Counted from the stretch's first letter, positions 8,188 through 17,451 are shown. The stretch is 64,000 nucleotides of DNA from Pseudomonadota bacterium (GCA_023425645.1 JAFACG010000024.1:38789-102788); one strand, 5' to 3'. Numbers and translations are program-made. The notes: generated from the sequence alone by a model not told the origin.

Positions 8188-8211
8188 ATGCACGGGTCGC
8201 GCATACTATGA
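8188..8211 (+). CDS. Candidate 7-codon leader peptide coupled to livH
   Basis: ATG at 8188 is preceded by GAGGA at 8175-8179, eight bases away, a better ribosome-binding site than livH has. The frame reads MHGSRIL and stops at TGA 8209-8211, overlapping the livH ATG (8208-8210) as ATGA. The last two sense codons are ATA (Ile) and CTA (Leu), which are expected to be uncommon in such a GC-rich genome. The livH frame has no start codon between its upstream TGA at 8181 and 8208. The peptide may couple livH translation to Ile/Leu-tRNA supply; that role is inference. Confidence 0.45.
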   Translation: MHGSRIL

Positions 8212-9095
8212 CGGATATTTTCGGTATTCCCCTGCAGGCTCTGCTGGGCCAGCTGCTGCTGGGCCTGGTGAACGGTTCCTTCTACGCCGTGCTGTCCCTG
8301 GGGCTGGCCATCATCTTCGGCCTGCTCAACATCATCAACTTCGCCCACGGCGCCCTGTACATGCTGGGCGCATTCCTGGCCTGGATGGGCATGCAATACC
8401 TGGGCCTGAACTACTGGGTCATGCTGGCGCTCGCGCCGCTGGGCGTGGCCCTGTTCGGCATCATCCTGGAACGCCTGTTCCTGCGCCACCTCTACCGGCT
8501 GGACCACCTCTACGGCCTGCTGCTGACCTTCGGCCTGACGCTGTTGCTCGAAGGCGTGTTCCGCAGCATCTACGGCGTGTCCGGCCAGCCCTACCCCACG
8601 CCCAAGCTGCTGCAGGGCGGCTACAACCTGGGCTTCATGTTCCTGCCCATCTATCGCGCCTGGGTCGTGGCGGCCTCCGTCGTGGTGTGCCTGGCGACCT
8701 GGTTCATGATAGAGAAGACCCGGCTGGGCGCCCTGCTGAGGGCCGCCACCGAGAATCCCAAGCTGGTCGAGGCCTTCGGCGTCAACGTGCCCTTGATGAT
8801 CACCCTCACCTACGCCTTCGGCGTGGGCCTGGCGGGCTTTGCCGGCGTACTGGCCGCCCCCATCCTGCAGGTCTCCCCCCTGATGGGCAGCAACCTGATC
8901 ATCGTGGTCTTCGCCGTGGTGGTCATCGGCGGCATGGGCTCCATCCTGGGCTCCATCCTGACCGGCCTGGGCCTGGGCGTCATCGAAGGCCTCACCAAGG
9001 TGTTCTGGCCCGAAGCCTCCAATACCGTCGTGTTCATCATCATGGTCATCGTCCTGCTGCTGCGTCCGGCGGGCCTGTTCGGGAAAGTCAAATGA
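8208..9095 (+). CDS. livH: HAAT-type ABC transporter permease, LivH family (system 1)
   Basis: A 295-residue inner-membrane permease with about eight hydrophobic helices. It starts MTDIFGIPLQALLGQLLLGL, typical of LivH, and has the family segments LGLAIIFGLLNIINFAHG and the AFGVGLAGFAGVLAAP coupling region. No ribosome-binding site lies directly upstream; a short open frame with a good site overlaps its start, so translation is probably coupled. The 3' end overlaps livM by four bases (ATGA). Confidence 0.9.
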   Translation: MTDIFGIPLQALLGQLLLGLVNGSFYAVLSLGLAIIFGLLNIINFAHGALYMLGAFLAWMGMQYLGLNYWVMLALAPLGVALFGIILERLFLRHLYRLDHLYGLLLTFGLTLLLEGVFRSIYGVSGQPYPTPKLLQGGYNLGFMFLPIYRAWVVAASVVVCLATWFMIEKTRLGALLRAATENPKLVEAFGVNVPLMITLTYAFGVGLAGFAGVLAAPILQVSPLMGSNLIIVVFAVVVIGGMGSILGSILTGLGLGVIEGLTKVFWPEASNTVVFIIMVIVLLLRPAGLFGKVK

Positions 9096-10063
9096 AACGA
9101 GAGATCCCTGTCTTCATCGTTCTGCTCCTGATCGTCGCGCTGCTGCCGGCCATGGGCGCCTATCCCATCTTCATCATGAAGGTCATGTGCTATGCGCTGT
9201 TCGCCTGCGCCTTCAACCTGCTGCTGGGCTACACGGGGCTGCTGTCCTTCGGGCACGCCGCCTTCCTGGGCGGGGCGGCCTACGCCACCGGCCAGTCGCT
9301 GGCGGTCTGGGGCTGGCCCACGGCGGCCGGGCTGCTCTTCGGCACGGCCTGCGCCGGCGCGCTGGGCCTGGTGATGGGCGCGCTGTCCATCCGGCGCAGC
9401 GGCATCTACTTCGCCATGATCACCCTGGCGCTGGCGCAGATGCTGTTCTTCTTCTTCCTGCAGGCGCCCTTCACGGGCGGCGAGGACGGCCTGCAGGGCA
9501 TTCCGCGCGGCAGCATCCTGGGCTGGGACCTGTCCCGTGACCTGAACCTGTACTACCTGGTGCTGGGCATCTTCACCTTCGGCTTCCTGCTGATCTGGCG
9601 CTGCGTGCACTCGCCCTTCGGCCAGGTCCTCAAGGCCATACGCGAGAACGAGCCGCGCGCCATCTCGCTGGGCTACGACGTGGATCGCTTCAAGCTGCTG
9701 GCCTTCGTGCTGTCGGCCGCCCTGTCGGGGCTGGCGGGCGCCACCAAGTCGCTGGTGTTCGTGTCGGCCACGCTGACCGACGCCACCTGGCAGATGTCGG
9801 GCCTGGTCATCCTGATGACGCTGATCGGCGGACTGGGCACCCTGGCCGGCCCCGTGATCGGCGCCATCATCGTGGTCGTGCTGGAAAACAAGGTCGGCGA
9901 ATGGGGCGCGCTGCTCGCCCAATGGACGGGCTGGAACGGATTCCGCACCCTGGGCGAATCCGTCACCATCGTCATCGGCCTGATCTTCATCCTGTGCGTG
10001 ATGGCATTCCGGCGCGGCATCGTGGGCGAGCTGGCCTGGCGGCTGCGCCGCCGCGAGGCGTGA
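9092..10063 (+). CDS. livM: HAAT-type ABC transporter permease, LivM family (system 1)
   Basis: A 323-residue inner-membrane permease. It has the LivM landmarks LLLGYTGLLSFGHAAFLG and AITLALAQM-like helices, then ALSGLAGATKSL and a C-terminal basic tail. The ATG at 9092 overlaps the livH stop. It closes the operon; no strong hairpin terminator follows before the ompW control region. Confidence 0.9.
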   Translation: MKREIPVFIVLLLIVALLPAMGAYPIFIMKVMCYALFACAFNLLLGYTGLLSFGHAAFLGGAAYATGQSLAVWGWPTAAGLLFGTACAGALGLVMGALSIRRSGIYFAMITLALAQMLFFFFLQAPFTGGEDGLQGIPRGSILGWDLSRDLNLYYLVLGIFTFGFLLIWRCVHSPFGQVLKAIRENEPRAISLGYDVDRFKLLAFVLSAALSGLAGATKSLVFVSATLTDATWQMSGLVILMTLIGGLGTLAGPVIGAIIVVVLENKVGEWGALLAQWTGWNGFRTLGESVTIVIGLIFILCVMAFRRGIVGELAWRLRRREA

Positions 10064-10100
10064 GACGGACGCCAGCGCGGACGCGCATTATCGGACTTGT

Positions 10101-10155
10101 TTGATCTGGAACAAGTCCCGGCGGGTGCCTGTATCAAGATGTTGCTCTGGGTCAA
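10101..10155 (+). promoter_or_regulatory. Two FNR/Anr-like boxes upstream of ompW
   Basis: TTGATCTGGAACAA (10101-10114) matches the FNR consensus TTGAT-N4-ATCAA at 9 of 10 positions. TTGCTCTGGGTCAA (10142-10155) matches at 8 of 10. Both have the same CTGG spacer, and their centres are 41 bases apart. If the second box is at -41.5, transcription starts near 10190 with CATTCT (10178-10183) as a weak -10, the geometry of a class II FNR promoter. ompW is a known oxygen-regulated FNR target in E. coli. Activation here is inferred. Confidence 0.6.
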
Positions 10156-10213
10156 ACCGGGCGCCCCGGCGCTCGGGCATTCTGTAGGTCTGAATCAACC
10201 CTACGGAGTTCCC

Positions 10214-10855
10214 ATGAAAACCCGCCACCTGTTTCCAGCCCTGCACCTGTCCCTGCTCGCCGTCGGCGCGGCCGCCGTCCTCTACACGCCGGCCGGCCAG
10301 GCCCATGAAGCGGGCGACTTCCTGGTCAAAGGCGGCGTCACCCTGGTCAGCCCCAAGTCCAACAACGGCACGGTCGCGGACGGCGCCGTCAAGCTGGACG
10401 TGGGCAACAATGTGCGCCCCAGCTTCTCGCTGACCTACATGGCCACCCGCAACATCGGCGTGGAGCTGCTGGGCGCCTTCCCCTTCAAGCACAACATCGA
10501 CAGCAACCTGGGACGCATCGGCAGCACCAAGCACCTGCCTCCCACCCTCAGCCTGCAGTACCACTTCCTGCCGGACAGCGACTTCCAGCCCTATGTGGGC
10601 GTGGGCCTGAACTACACCATGTTCTTCGACACCAAGTCCCAAGGCGCCCTGGAAGGCGCGGACCTGAAACTGAAGAACACCTGGGGCTTCGCCGCCCAGC
10701 TCGGCGTGGACTACAAGCTGGACAAGAACTGGTTCCTGAACGCCGACGTGCGCTACATCAGCATCCGCCCCGACGTGAAGCTGAACGGCCAGTCCATCGG
10801 CAAGGCCAAGCTGGACCCCGTGGTCGCCACCATAGGCGTGGGCTACCGCTTCTAA
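10214..10855 (+). CDS. ompW: OmpW-family outer membrane protein
   Basis: A 213-residue outer-membrane beta-barrel protein. An N-terminal signal peptide ends near GQAHEAGDF, and the mature start HEAGDFLVKGGVTLVSP is the OmpW hallmark. Alternating strands and the C-terminal aromatic ending (ATIGVGYRF) fit an 8-stranded barrel. OmpW proteins form a narrow hydrophobic channel (family knowledge). CGGAG lies upstream of the ATG. It is monocistronic, with FNR-like boxes in front and a long hairpin behind. Confidence 0.92.
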   Translation: MKTRHLFPALHLSLLAVGAAAVLYTPAGQAHEAGDFLVKGGVTLVSPKSNNGTVADGAVKLDVGNNVRPSFSLTYMATRNIGVELLGAFPFKHNIDSNLGRIGSTKHLPPTLSLQYHFLPDSDFQPYVGVGLNYTMFFDTKSQGALEGADLKLKNTWGFAAQLGVDYKLDKNWFLNADVRYISIRPDVKLNGQSIGKAKLDPVVATIGVGYRF

Positions 10856-10871
10856 GACGCCCGAATGCAGA

Positions 10872-10897
10872 ACGGGCCGCCCCATGGGGCGGCCCGT
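10872..10897. terminator. Hairpin between convergent ompW and livF (system 2)
   Basis: ACGGGCCGCCCC (10872-10883) and GGGGCGGCCCGT (10886-10897) form a 12-bp perfect stem. The plus-strand side continues with CTT only, so it is a strong hairpin with a poor T-tract. It lies between two convergent genes and may serve both. Confidence 0.65.
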
Positions 10898-10919
10898 CTT
10901 GCGTTCAAGGACGCGGCGT

Positions 10920-11690
10920 CTACGCCGCCTCGGCCTCTCGCTTGCCCAGTCCCAGGTAGCTTTCGATCACCCGCGGATTGTCGGCCAGCTCGCGCGCGGG
11001 GCCTTCCAGCACCACGTCGCCCGTCTCCAGCACATAGCCGTAGTCGGCCACCTGCAGGGCGGCGCGCGCATTCTGCTCCACCAGCAAGATGGCCACGCCG
11101 GTACTGCGCAAGCGGGCGATGATCATGAAGATCTCGCGCACGATGCGCGGCGCCAGGCCCAGGCTGGGTTCGTCCAGCATCAGCACCTTGGGCTGCGCCA
11201 TCAGGGCGCGCCCCACCGCCAGCATCTGGCGCTCGCCCCCGGACAGGGTGCCGGCCAACTGGCCGCGGCGCTCCTTCAGGCGCGGGAAAAAGGCATACAC
11301 CTGCTCCAGCGTATCGCGCCAGCCGGCCTGCCGGGCCCGGTACAGCCGGAAGCCGCCCAGAAGCAGGTTGTCCTCCACCGTCATGCTGCCGAACAGCTCG
11401 CGCCGCTCGGGCACCAGCGAAATGCCGCCGGCCACGCGCCGCTCCACCTCCCAGTGGCTGATCTCCTCGCCCTGGTACTGGACCGATCCGGTGCTGCGGC
11501 CCACGCTGGGCAGCGCGCCCATCATGGCATTGAGCAGGGTGGACTTGCCGGCGCCGTTGGCGCCGATCACGGTGACGATGCTGCCGGCGCGCACATCCAG
11601 GCTGGCGCCCATGACGGCGCTGACCTTGCCGTATTGCGCGGCCAGACTGGTGACTTTCAGGATCACATCCTGGGGTGTTGCCTGACTCAT
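10920..11690 (-). CDS. livF: Branched-chain-type ABC transporter ATPase, LivF family (system 2)
   Basis: A 256-residue ATPase with a fully canonical Walker A (GANGAGKST), signature LSGGERQM, Walker [14 protein letters not shown] and switch region LLVEQN. The LivF-type segment [18 protein letters not shown] is clear. Its start overlaps the end of the LivM-LivG fusion by four bases (ATGA), so it is the last gene of the second operon. Unlike the LivF of system 1, its Walker A Lys is present. Confidence 0.93.
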   Translation of the reverse strand: MSQATPQDVILKVTSLAAQYGKVSAVMGASLDVRAGSIVTVIGANGAGKSTLLNAMMGALPSVGRSTGSVQYQGEEISHWEVERRVAGGISLVPERRELFGSMTVEDNLLLGGFRLYRARQAGWRDTLEQVYAFFPRLKERRGQLAGTLSGGERQMLAVGRALMAQPKVLMLDEPSLGLAPRIVREIFMIIARLRSTGVAILLVEQNARAALQVADYGYVLETGDVVLEGPARELADNPRVIESYLGLGKREAEAA

Positions 11691-13519
11691 GCGGATGCTC
11701 CTGCGTGTGAGGTCGTTGCGGGTTCGTCCAGTTCCAGATCGTCGTCGATGCCGCCCAGATAGGCCTCCAGCACCGCGGGATTCTCCTGGATCTCCTTGGG
11801 CAGGCCTTCGGCCAGCTTGGTGCCGAAATCCATGACCACCAGCTTGTCCGTCAGGTTCATGACGAAGTCCATGTCGTGCTCGACCAGCAGGATGCTCATG
11901 CCTTCGCGGCGAAGCTGATCCAGCACCTTGGCCAGTTCCTGCTTTTCCTTGTAGCGCAGGCCGGCGGCGGGCTCGTCCAGCAGCAGCAGGACGGGGTCGG
12001 AGGCCAGGGCGCGGGCGATCTCCAGGATGCGCTGCTGGCCCAGAGCCAGGTTGCCGGCCTGTTCATACAGATAATCTCCCAGACCCACGCGCTGCAGCTG
12101 GATTGCCGCCTCGTGCAGCAGCTCGGCTTCGCTGCGGCGTTCGGCATGCAGCACGGCAGGCACCACGCCGACCTTGCGGCGCAGGTGCGCGCCCAGCGCC
12201 ACGTTCTCCAGCACTGTCATGGTCGGCAGCAACTGCACGTGCTGGAAGGTGCGGCCCACGCCCAGGCGGGAGATCTCGCGCGCCGGCAACTTGTCGATGC
12301 GCTGGCCCAGGAAGCTGACCTGGCCGCTGGTGGCCGACAGCACGCCGGTGATCAGGTTGAAGGTCGTGCTCTTGCCTGCGCCGTTCGGCCCGATCAGGCC
12401 CATGATCTGGCCGGCGTCGAGGGTGAAGCTGATGTCGTTGACCGCCACCAGGCCGCCGAATTCCTTGCGGATCTTGTCCACCTGCAGCACCAGCGAACCG
12501 GCCTGCGGACGGGCGCGCTGCGGCAGGGCCTGCGCCTGCGGCGGCGGCGCCTGGCGGCGCGTCTGCACGCCGAACACGCGCTCCCAGCCCTTTTGCAGGA
12601 TGGGCCAGATGCCGTCGCGGGCATATTGCAGGATCAGCACCATCAGGATGCCGAACACGATCAGTTCGAAGTTGATGTCGGTGCTGAGCAGCTTGGGCAG
12701 CCAGTTCTGCAGCTGGTCCTTGAGGGTCAGCACCAGGGCCGAACCCAGCACCGCGCCCCAGACGCTGCCGGCCCCGCCCAGCACGGCCATGAACAGGTAT
12801 TCGATGCCGTAGTTCAGGCCAAAGGGGCTGGGGGAAACGGCGCGCTGATAGTGCGCGTACAGCCAGCCCGACAGGCAGGCCAGCAAGGCGGCGTAGACGA
12901 AGATGATGACCTTGTAGGCCGCCATGTTCACGCCGAAGGATTCGGCCATGCCGCTGCCGTGCTTGAGCGCGCGGATGGCGCGCCCCGGGCGCGAATCGAG
13001 CAGGTTGCGCGTGCCCCACATGGCCAGCAGCGCCACGACCCAGATCAGGTAATAGATGTCCCTGCCCGAGGCCAGCGACAGCCCGAAGATGTCCAGCGGC
13101 GCAATGCCCGAGATGCCGTCGTACTGGCCCAGGAACTGCAGGTTGCCGAACAGGTAGTACAGCGCCAGGCCCCAGGCCAGCGTGCACAGCGGCAGGAAGT
13201 GGCCGGACAGGCGCAGCGTGATGGCGCCCAGGATGTAGGACACCAGCATGGTCAGGCCCAGGCCGATCAGCAGGTTGAGCCAGGGCGACCAGCCCAGGCG
13301 GGCCGTCAGGTAGGCGGTGGTGTAGGCGCCCAGGCCCACGAAGGCGGCCTGGCCGAAGGAGGTCAGCCCGCCCACGCCGGTCAGCAGGACCAGGCCCAGC
13401 ACGACCAGGCTGGTCAGGCCGATGTAGTTCAGCTGGGTGATCCAGAACTCGGGCGTGGCGCCCAGCTGCGGCAGCACGAACAGGACGGCGATGAACAATA
13501 TCGTCAGCAAGCGTTTCAT
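11687..13519 (-). CDS. Fused LivM permease - LivG ATPase (system 2)
   Basis: A single 610-residue frame. Residues 1 to about 325 are a LivM permease ([20 protein letters not shown], several transmembrane helices). A Pro/Gln/Ala-rich linker at about 325-341 leads into a LivG ATPase from 342 on, with Walker [10 protein letters not shown], signature [11 protein letters not shown], Walker [12 protein letters not shown] and VEHDMDF. The fusion fixes permease:ATPase stoichiometry. I see no internal stop or frameshift. Fused LivM-LivG proteins occur in other Burkholderiales. It lies six bases after livH and overlaps livF. Confidence 0.92.
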   Translation of the reverse strand: MKRLLTILFIAVLFVLPQLGATPEFWITQLNYIGLTSLVVLGLVLLTGVGGLTSFGQAAFVGLGAYTTAYLTARLGWSPWLNLLIGLGLTMLVSYILGAITLRLSGHFLPLCTLAWGLALYYLFGNLQFLGQYDGISGIAPLDIFGLSLASGRDIYYLIWVVALLAMWGTRNLLDSRPGRAIRALKHGSGMAESFGVNMAAYKVIIFVYAALLACLSGWLYAHYQRAVSPSPFGLNYGIEYLFMAVLGGAGSVWGAVLGSALVLTLKDQLQNWLPKLLSTDINFELIVFGILMVLILQYARDGIWPILQKGWERVFGVQTRRQAPPPQAQALPQRARPQAGSLVLQVDKIRKEFGGLVAVNDISFTLDAGQIMGLIGPNGAGKSTTFNLITGVLSATSGQVSFLGQRIDKLPAREISRLGVGRTFQHVQLLPTMTVLENVALGAHLRRKVGVVPAVLHAERRSEAELLHEAAIQLQRVGLGDYLYEQAGNLALGQQRILEIARALASDPVLLLLDEPAAGLRYKEKQELAKVLDQLRREGMSILLVEHDMDFVMNLTDKLVVMDFGTKLAEGLPKEIQENPAVLEAYLGGIDDDLELDEPATTSHAGASA

Positions 13520-13525
13520 GTGTGT

Positions 13526-14563
13526 TTACTCCTCGTCGTCCACGTGCTTGCTACCAAAGGAGCGCCACAACAAAACCGGAATGACCATGGTGAATACGAT
13601 GACCTCTTTATAGGCGCTGGCCCAGAAGGACGAGAAAGCCTCCAGCACGCCGATGAACAGCGCGCCCAGCAAAGCGACCGGGTAGCTGACCAGCCCGCCG
13701 AAGATGGCGGCCACGAAGCCCTTCAGGCCGATCAGGAAGCCGGTGTCGTAGTAAATGGTGGTGACCGGCGCGATCAGCATGCCCGAGAAGGCGCCGATGG
13801 CGGCGGCCAGGGTGAAGGTCAGCGAGCCGGACATATTGGTGCTGATGCCCACCAGGCGCGCGCCGCGCCGGTTGACGGCGGTGGCGCGCAAGGCGCGGCC
13901 ATACAGCGTCTTGCCGAAGAAGGCCCACAGCCCCAGGATCAGGGCCACGCAGGCGCCCATCACGAAGAAGGTCTGGGCGGACCAGCTGACCGCGCCCAGG
14001 GACACCTCGCCCTGCATGAAGGGCGGCGTGCGCCAGCCTTCAGGTCCGAAGAAGACTAGGCCCAGGCCGGTCAGCGCGAAGTGCACGGCCACCGACGTGA
14101 TCAGCAGCACCAGCACGCTGGCTTCGGCAATGGGCTGGTAGGCCAGGCGATAGACCATGGGCCCCAGCGGGATGACCACGGCCAGCGAGAACAGCACGTC
14201 CATCCACAGCGGCAGGTCGGCGGCCACGATATGGGGCGCGGCGAAGTACACCGCCACGGGAATCAGGATATTGACGAAAAACTTGCGCGGCAGGCCGGCG
14301 GCGCTGCGGCTGCGCAAGGCGGCCAGCAGCTCCAGCAGGAACACCAGCGCGCCGGCGATCAGCAGCAGGATGACCGTGCCGGGCATGCGGCCGTTCACCA
14401 CGAAGGCCAGGGTCAAGGCGCCGAAGGTGACGAATTCGCCTTGCGGGATGAAGATGACCCGGGTGACGAGAAAGACGAGGACCAGGGCGAGTCCGAGCAG
14501 AGCATAGATGGCGCCATTCAATATGCCATCCTGCAATAAGATTAAAGCGATGGTGGTATCCAT
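13526..14563 (-). CDS. livH: HAAT-type ABC transporter permease, LivH family (system 2)
   Basis: A 345-residue inner-membrane permease. It starts [20 protein letters not shown] and contains the LivH core [19 protein letters not shown] and [21 protein letters not shown]. It is longer than the roughly 300 residues of system 1, mainly through an Ala/Arg-rich cytoplasmic insert near residues 75-90. The frame is open up to 14617; the ATG at 14563 is chosen because AGGA lies upstream and the family begins here. ATG at 14575 is a possible alternative. Confidence 0.9.
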   Translation of the reverse strand: MDTTIALILLQDGILNGAIYALLGLALVLVFLVTRVIFIPQGEFVTFGALTLAFVVNGRMPGTVILLLIAGALVFLLELLAALRSRSAAGLPRKFFVNILIPVAVYFAAPHIVAADLPLWMDVLFSLAVVIPLGPMVYRLAYQPIAEASVLVLLITSVAVHFALTGLGLVFFGPEGWRTPPFMQGEVSLGAVSWSAQTFFVMGACVALILGLWAFFGKTLYGRALRATAVNRRGARLVGISTNMSGSLTFTLAAAIGAFSGMLIAPVTTIYYDTGFLIGLKGFVAAIFGGLVSYPVALLGALFIGVLEAFSSFWASAYKEVIVFTMVIPVLLWRSFGSKHVDDEE

Positions 14564-14663
14564 GTCGGACAACATCCTGTACAACAAAAAATGGGCAAGG
14601 GGCTTACTGTAACGCAAACCAGTCGCGGGGACGGGCCCGGCCCGCGCCGGGTCCCGCCTTCAG

Positions 14664-14689
14664 AAAAAACCGGCTGGGAAGCCGGTTTT
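14664..14689 (-). terminator. Terminator between livJ and livH (system 2)
   Basis: On the minus strand AAAACCGGCT / AGCCGGTTTT form a 10-bp stem with a 4-base loop, followed by further T residues. It lies 14 bases after the binding-protein stop. A partial terminator here would let the binding protein be made in excess over the membrane parts, a common arrangement for ABC importers. Confidence 0.8.
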
Positions 14690-14702
14690 CGCCTGTGGGA
14701 GA

Positions 14703-15872
14703 TTACAGGTCAGGCTGATAAGTCCATTTGCCGTCCACCACCTTCACGATGACGCGGGCGCGCTGGTCCAGGCCGGCGTGGTCCTTGTCGGACATGGTGA
14801 ACACGCCCTGGGAGGCCGGCAGATCCTTGATCTGCTCGATGGAATCGCGCAGCGCGGCGCGGAACTCGGGCGTGCCGGGCTTGGCGCCGGTCTTCAGCGC
14901 GCCGGGAATGGCCTCGGCCACCAGCAGGCCGGCGTCCCACATGTGGCCGCCGAAGGTGTTGATGGAGCCTTCCCCGAACTTGGCCTCGTACTTGGTCTTG
15001 TAGTCCATGGCCGTCTTCTTGACGGGGTTGCTGTCGGGCAGTTGCTCGGCCACCAGCAGCGGGCCGGCCGGCAGGATCATGTCGTTGCAGTCCTTGCCGC
15101 AGACGCGCAGCACGTCGCTGTTGGCGGCGCCGTGCGTCTGGTAGATGATGCCGGCGTAGCCGCGTCCCTTGAGTTCGCGCTGCGGCAGAGCCACGGGCGT
15201 GCCCGAGCCGGCGATCAGCACGGCGTCGGGCTTGGCGCCCAGCAGCTTCAGGGTCTGGCCCGTGACGCTGGTGTCGTTGCGGCCGTAGCGCTCGGCGGCG
15301 ACCACATTGATGCCCTTGGCCTTGGCGGCTTCGGTCATGACGTTCAGCCAGCCGTCGCCGTAGGCGTCGTTGTAGCCAATGAAGCCCAGGGTCTTGACGT
15401 TCTGCTTGACCATGGCGTCGGCCAGCGCGCCGGCCATCAGCTGGTCGTTCTGCGGCGTCTTGAACACCCAGGTGCGGGCGCCTTCCACCGGCTCGACGAT
15501 CTTGGCGTTGGCCGCCACGCTGATCATGGGCGTCTTGGTTTCGCCGGCCACATCCACCATGGCCAGCGATCCGGGCGTGACCGAAGTGCCGATGACCACG
15601 TCCACCTTGTCGTCGGTGATCAGCTTGCGCATGTTGCGCACGGCCACCGTGGTGTCGGTCGCATCATCCAGCACGATGTATTCGACTTTCTGGCCGCCGA
15701 CCTCGGTAGGCAGCAGGCTGACGGTGTTGCGCTCGGGAATGCCCAGCGAGGCGGCCGGCCCGGTCGCGGCAATGGTCACGCCCACTTTCACCTGAGCGGA
15801 TACAGCCAGCGGCGCGCACAGCGCCAGGGCGGCCGCCAGCGTGGTCAGGCGCACGGTTGGAAAGCAGTTCAT
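14703..15872 (-). CDS. Periplasmic substrate-binding protein of HAAT-type ABC transporter (system 2)
   Basis: A 389-residue type I periplasmic binding protein. The signal peptide ends at LAVSAQ, and the mature start VKVGVTIAATGPAASLGIPERNT matches the family. Further family segments are VVIGTSVTPGSLAM and FIGYNDAYGDGW. A Cys pair, CGKDC, probably forms a disulfide. The substrate is unknown, and the protein is clearly different from the binding protein of system 1. GGGAG precedes the ATG at a good distance. It is the first gene of the minus-strand operon. Confidence 0.88.
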   Translation of the reverse strand: MNCFPTVRLTTLAAALALCAPLAVSAQVKVGVTIAATGPAASLGIPERNTVSLLPTEVGGQKVEYIVLDDATDTTVAVRNMRKLITDDKVDVVIGTSVTPGSLAMVDVAGETKTPMISVAANAKIVEPVEGARTWVFKTPQNDQLMAGALADAMVKQNVKTLGFIGYNDAYGDGWLNVMTEAAKAKGINVVAAERYGRNDTSVTGQTLKLLGAKPDAVLIAGSGTPVALPQRELKGRGYAGIIYQTHGAANSDVLRVCGKDCNDMILPAGPLLVAEQLPDSNPVKKTAMDYKTKYEAKFGEGSINTFGGHMWDAGLLVAEAIPGALKTGAKPGTPEFRAALRDSIEQIKDLPASQGVFTMSDKDHAGLDQRARVIVKVVDGKWTYQPDL

Positions 15873-16213
15873 TCTTATCTCCCAGATCTGTTCATTGTTG
15901 TTGGCCGTTTCGGCGGCCGGAAAATCGTAATACAGATAATCATCAGCACATACCGGAACCGTATCAAGTCGTGCTGAAACAAGGTATTGGTGTTTACCTT
16001 AAATATTAAAAATTTGAATACTGCACTAAATGCGCCGCGGTCAAATCGAGCGGGGTAAGACACCGCCGCTATCATAGGGCCAACCGGTCCGCCGTGGTGC
16101 ATCGCGGAACCTTGGAACGCAAATTGGCTCTAATTCTCGTTTAACATGTGGTGTTGCGCCTGCTGGAACGTGTTCATGCAGGCGTCCATCCCGTTTTTCA
16201 AAAGGCAGCTCTC
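15873..16213. other. AT-rich divergent promoter region between livJ (system 2) and msrB
   Basis: No gene is seen in these 341 bases. The part at about 15980-16040 is unusually A/T-rich for this genome (runs such as TTAAATATTAAAAATTTGAATA). It probably holds the livJ promoter on the minus strand and may bind an Lrp-type or nucleoid protein, but I see no defined operator. The msrB side has no clear -35/-10 pair. Confidence 0.4.
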
Positions 16214-16609
16214 GTGGAAAAAGTACGGAAAACCGAGGCCGAATGGCGCGCCCTGCTCAGTCCTGAAGAATTCATCGTGACCCGGGAAAAAGGCACGGAA
16301 CGCGCCTTCACCGGCCGCTACTGGAACACCACCACGCCAGGCATCTACCGCTGCGTGGGTTGCGGCACGCCGCTGTTCGCCTCGGACACCAAATTCGACG
16401 CCGGCTGCGGCTGGCCCAGCTACTTCGAGCCCCTGAATCCGGACAATGTCCGCGAGGAGGCCGACTTCAGCCACGGCATGACCCGCACCGAAGTCCTGTG
16501 CAATGTGTGCGACTCCCACCTGGGCCACGTCTTTCCGGACGGCCCGCCGCCCACCGGCCTGCGCTACTGCATCAACTCCCTGTCGCTGAAGTTCGAACCC
16601 GAAGCATGA
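16214..16609 (+). CDS. msrB: Peptide-methionine (R)-S-oxide reductase
   Basis: Repairs oxidised methionine (R form) in proteins in the cytoplasm. The 131-residue protein has zinc-binding Cys pairs CVGCG and CNVC, the substrate motif GCGWPSY and the catalytic Cys in RYCINS. The GTG at 16214 (reading [11 protein letters not shown]) is chosen over the upstream GTG at 16148 because it matches the family N-terminus and has AAGG eight bases before it. It is the first gene of a tight operon with yciB, bolA and ppiC; its stop overlaps the yciB ATG. Confidence 0.92.
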   Translation: MEKVRKTEAEWRALLSPEEFIVTREKGTERAFTGRYWNTTTPGIYRCVGCGTPLFASDTKFDAGCGWPSYFEPLNPDNVREEADFSHGMTRTEVLCNVCDSHLGHVFPDGPPPTGLRYCINSLSLKFEPEA

Positions 16610-17172
16610 AGAAACTCCTGTTCGACCTGTTCCCGCTGGTCCTGTTCTTCCTGGTCTTTCGCTTCTCCGACATCTACATGGCCACCGGCGTAGCCATGCT
16701 CGCCTCGGTGCTGCAGATAGTCTGGCTCAAGCTGACCGGCAAGGCCATCGAGGCCTCGCACTGGATCAACCTGGCCGTCATCGTGGTGTTCGGCGGCGCG
16801 ACCCTGATCTTCCACAACGACGTATTCATACGCTGGAAGCCCACCGTGCTGTACTGGATCTTCGCCGCGATCCTGCTGGGCGCGCGCTACCTGATGCGCC
16901 GCAACCTGATGCAAAAGCTCATGGGCGGCCAGCTGGTCCTGCCCGAAGGCGTCTGGGACAAGCTGAACCTGGCCTGGTCGCTGTTCTTTGCGGCCGCGGG
17001 CGTCGTCAACCTGTACGTGGCCTTTTCCGGACATTTCACCGAATCCCAATGGGTGAACTTCAAGGCCTTCGGGCTGCTGGGCATGATGCTGGTCTTCGTG
17101 ATCGCCCAGTCCCTCTGGCTGGGCCGCTATCTGGAAGACCACTCCGACAAATCCAATCCACCCAAACCCTGA
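16606..17172 (+). CDS. yciB: Inner membrane septation-associated protein YciB
   Basis: A 188-residue integral membrane protein with five or six hydrophobic helices and the family start [15 protein letters not shown]. The conserved core [15 protein letters not shown] and [13 protein letters not shown] is present. YciB/IspZ proteins affect cell envelope synthesis and septation (family knowledge); the biochemical role is not settled. It overlaps msrB by four bases (ATGA), and bolA follows seven bases after its stop. Confidence 0.92.
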   Translation: MKKLLFDLFPLVLFFLVFRFSDIYMATGVAMLASVLQIVWLKLTGKAIEASHWINLAVIVVFGGATLIFHNDVFIRWKPTVLYWIFAAILLGARYLMRRNLMQKLMGGQLVLPEGVWDKLNLAWSLFFAAAGVVNLYVAFSGHFTESQWVNFKAFGLLGMMLVFVIAQSLWLGRYLEDHSDKSNPPKP

Positions 17173-17179
17173 CGCAATC

Positions 17180-17443
17180 ATGACCGACTCTCTCGAACAG
17201 GTGCTGCGCGAGCGCCTCCAGGCGCTGGAGCCGGCCGAGCTCGACATCATCAACGAATCCCACCTGCACGCCGGCCACGCCGGAGCGCAAGGAGGCGCCA
17301 GCCACTTCCGCGTGATTATCGCCTCGAAACAATTTGATGGAATTTCAACACTGGCAAGGCACAGACTTGTGTATGATCGCGTCCACGATCTCATGCCTTA
17401 CCCGATTCACGCACTGGCTATCCAAGCCAAAACCATAGCTTAA
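17180..17443 (+). CDS. BolA-family protein
   Basis: An 87-residue BolA-like protein with the signature SHLHAGHAGAQGGASHFRVII and the conserved HRLVYDRVHDLM helix. The invariant His residues that share an iron-sulfur cluster with monothiol glutaredoxins in this family are present. It probably acts in iron-sulfur trafficking or the stress response. It lies in the msrB operon, seven bases after yciB and eight before ppiC. Confidence 0.9.
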   Translation: MTDSLEQVLRERLQALEPAELDIINESHLHAGHAGAQGGASHFRVIIASKQFDGISTLARHRLVYDRVHDLMPYPIHALAIQAKTIA

Positions 17444-17451
17444 GGATGCAC

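Noticed and set aside
11876..14059. Plus-strand open frame of 727 codons opposite the second Liv operon
   Set aside because: It is the antisense shadow of livH and livMG. It is rich in His, Gln, Gly and Ala, with no family motif, as expected from GC-rich codon use on the other strand.
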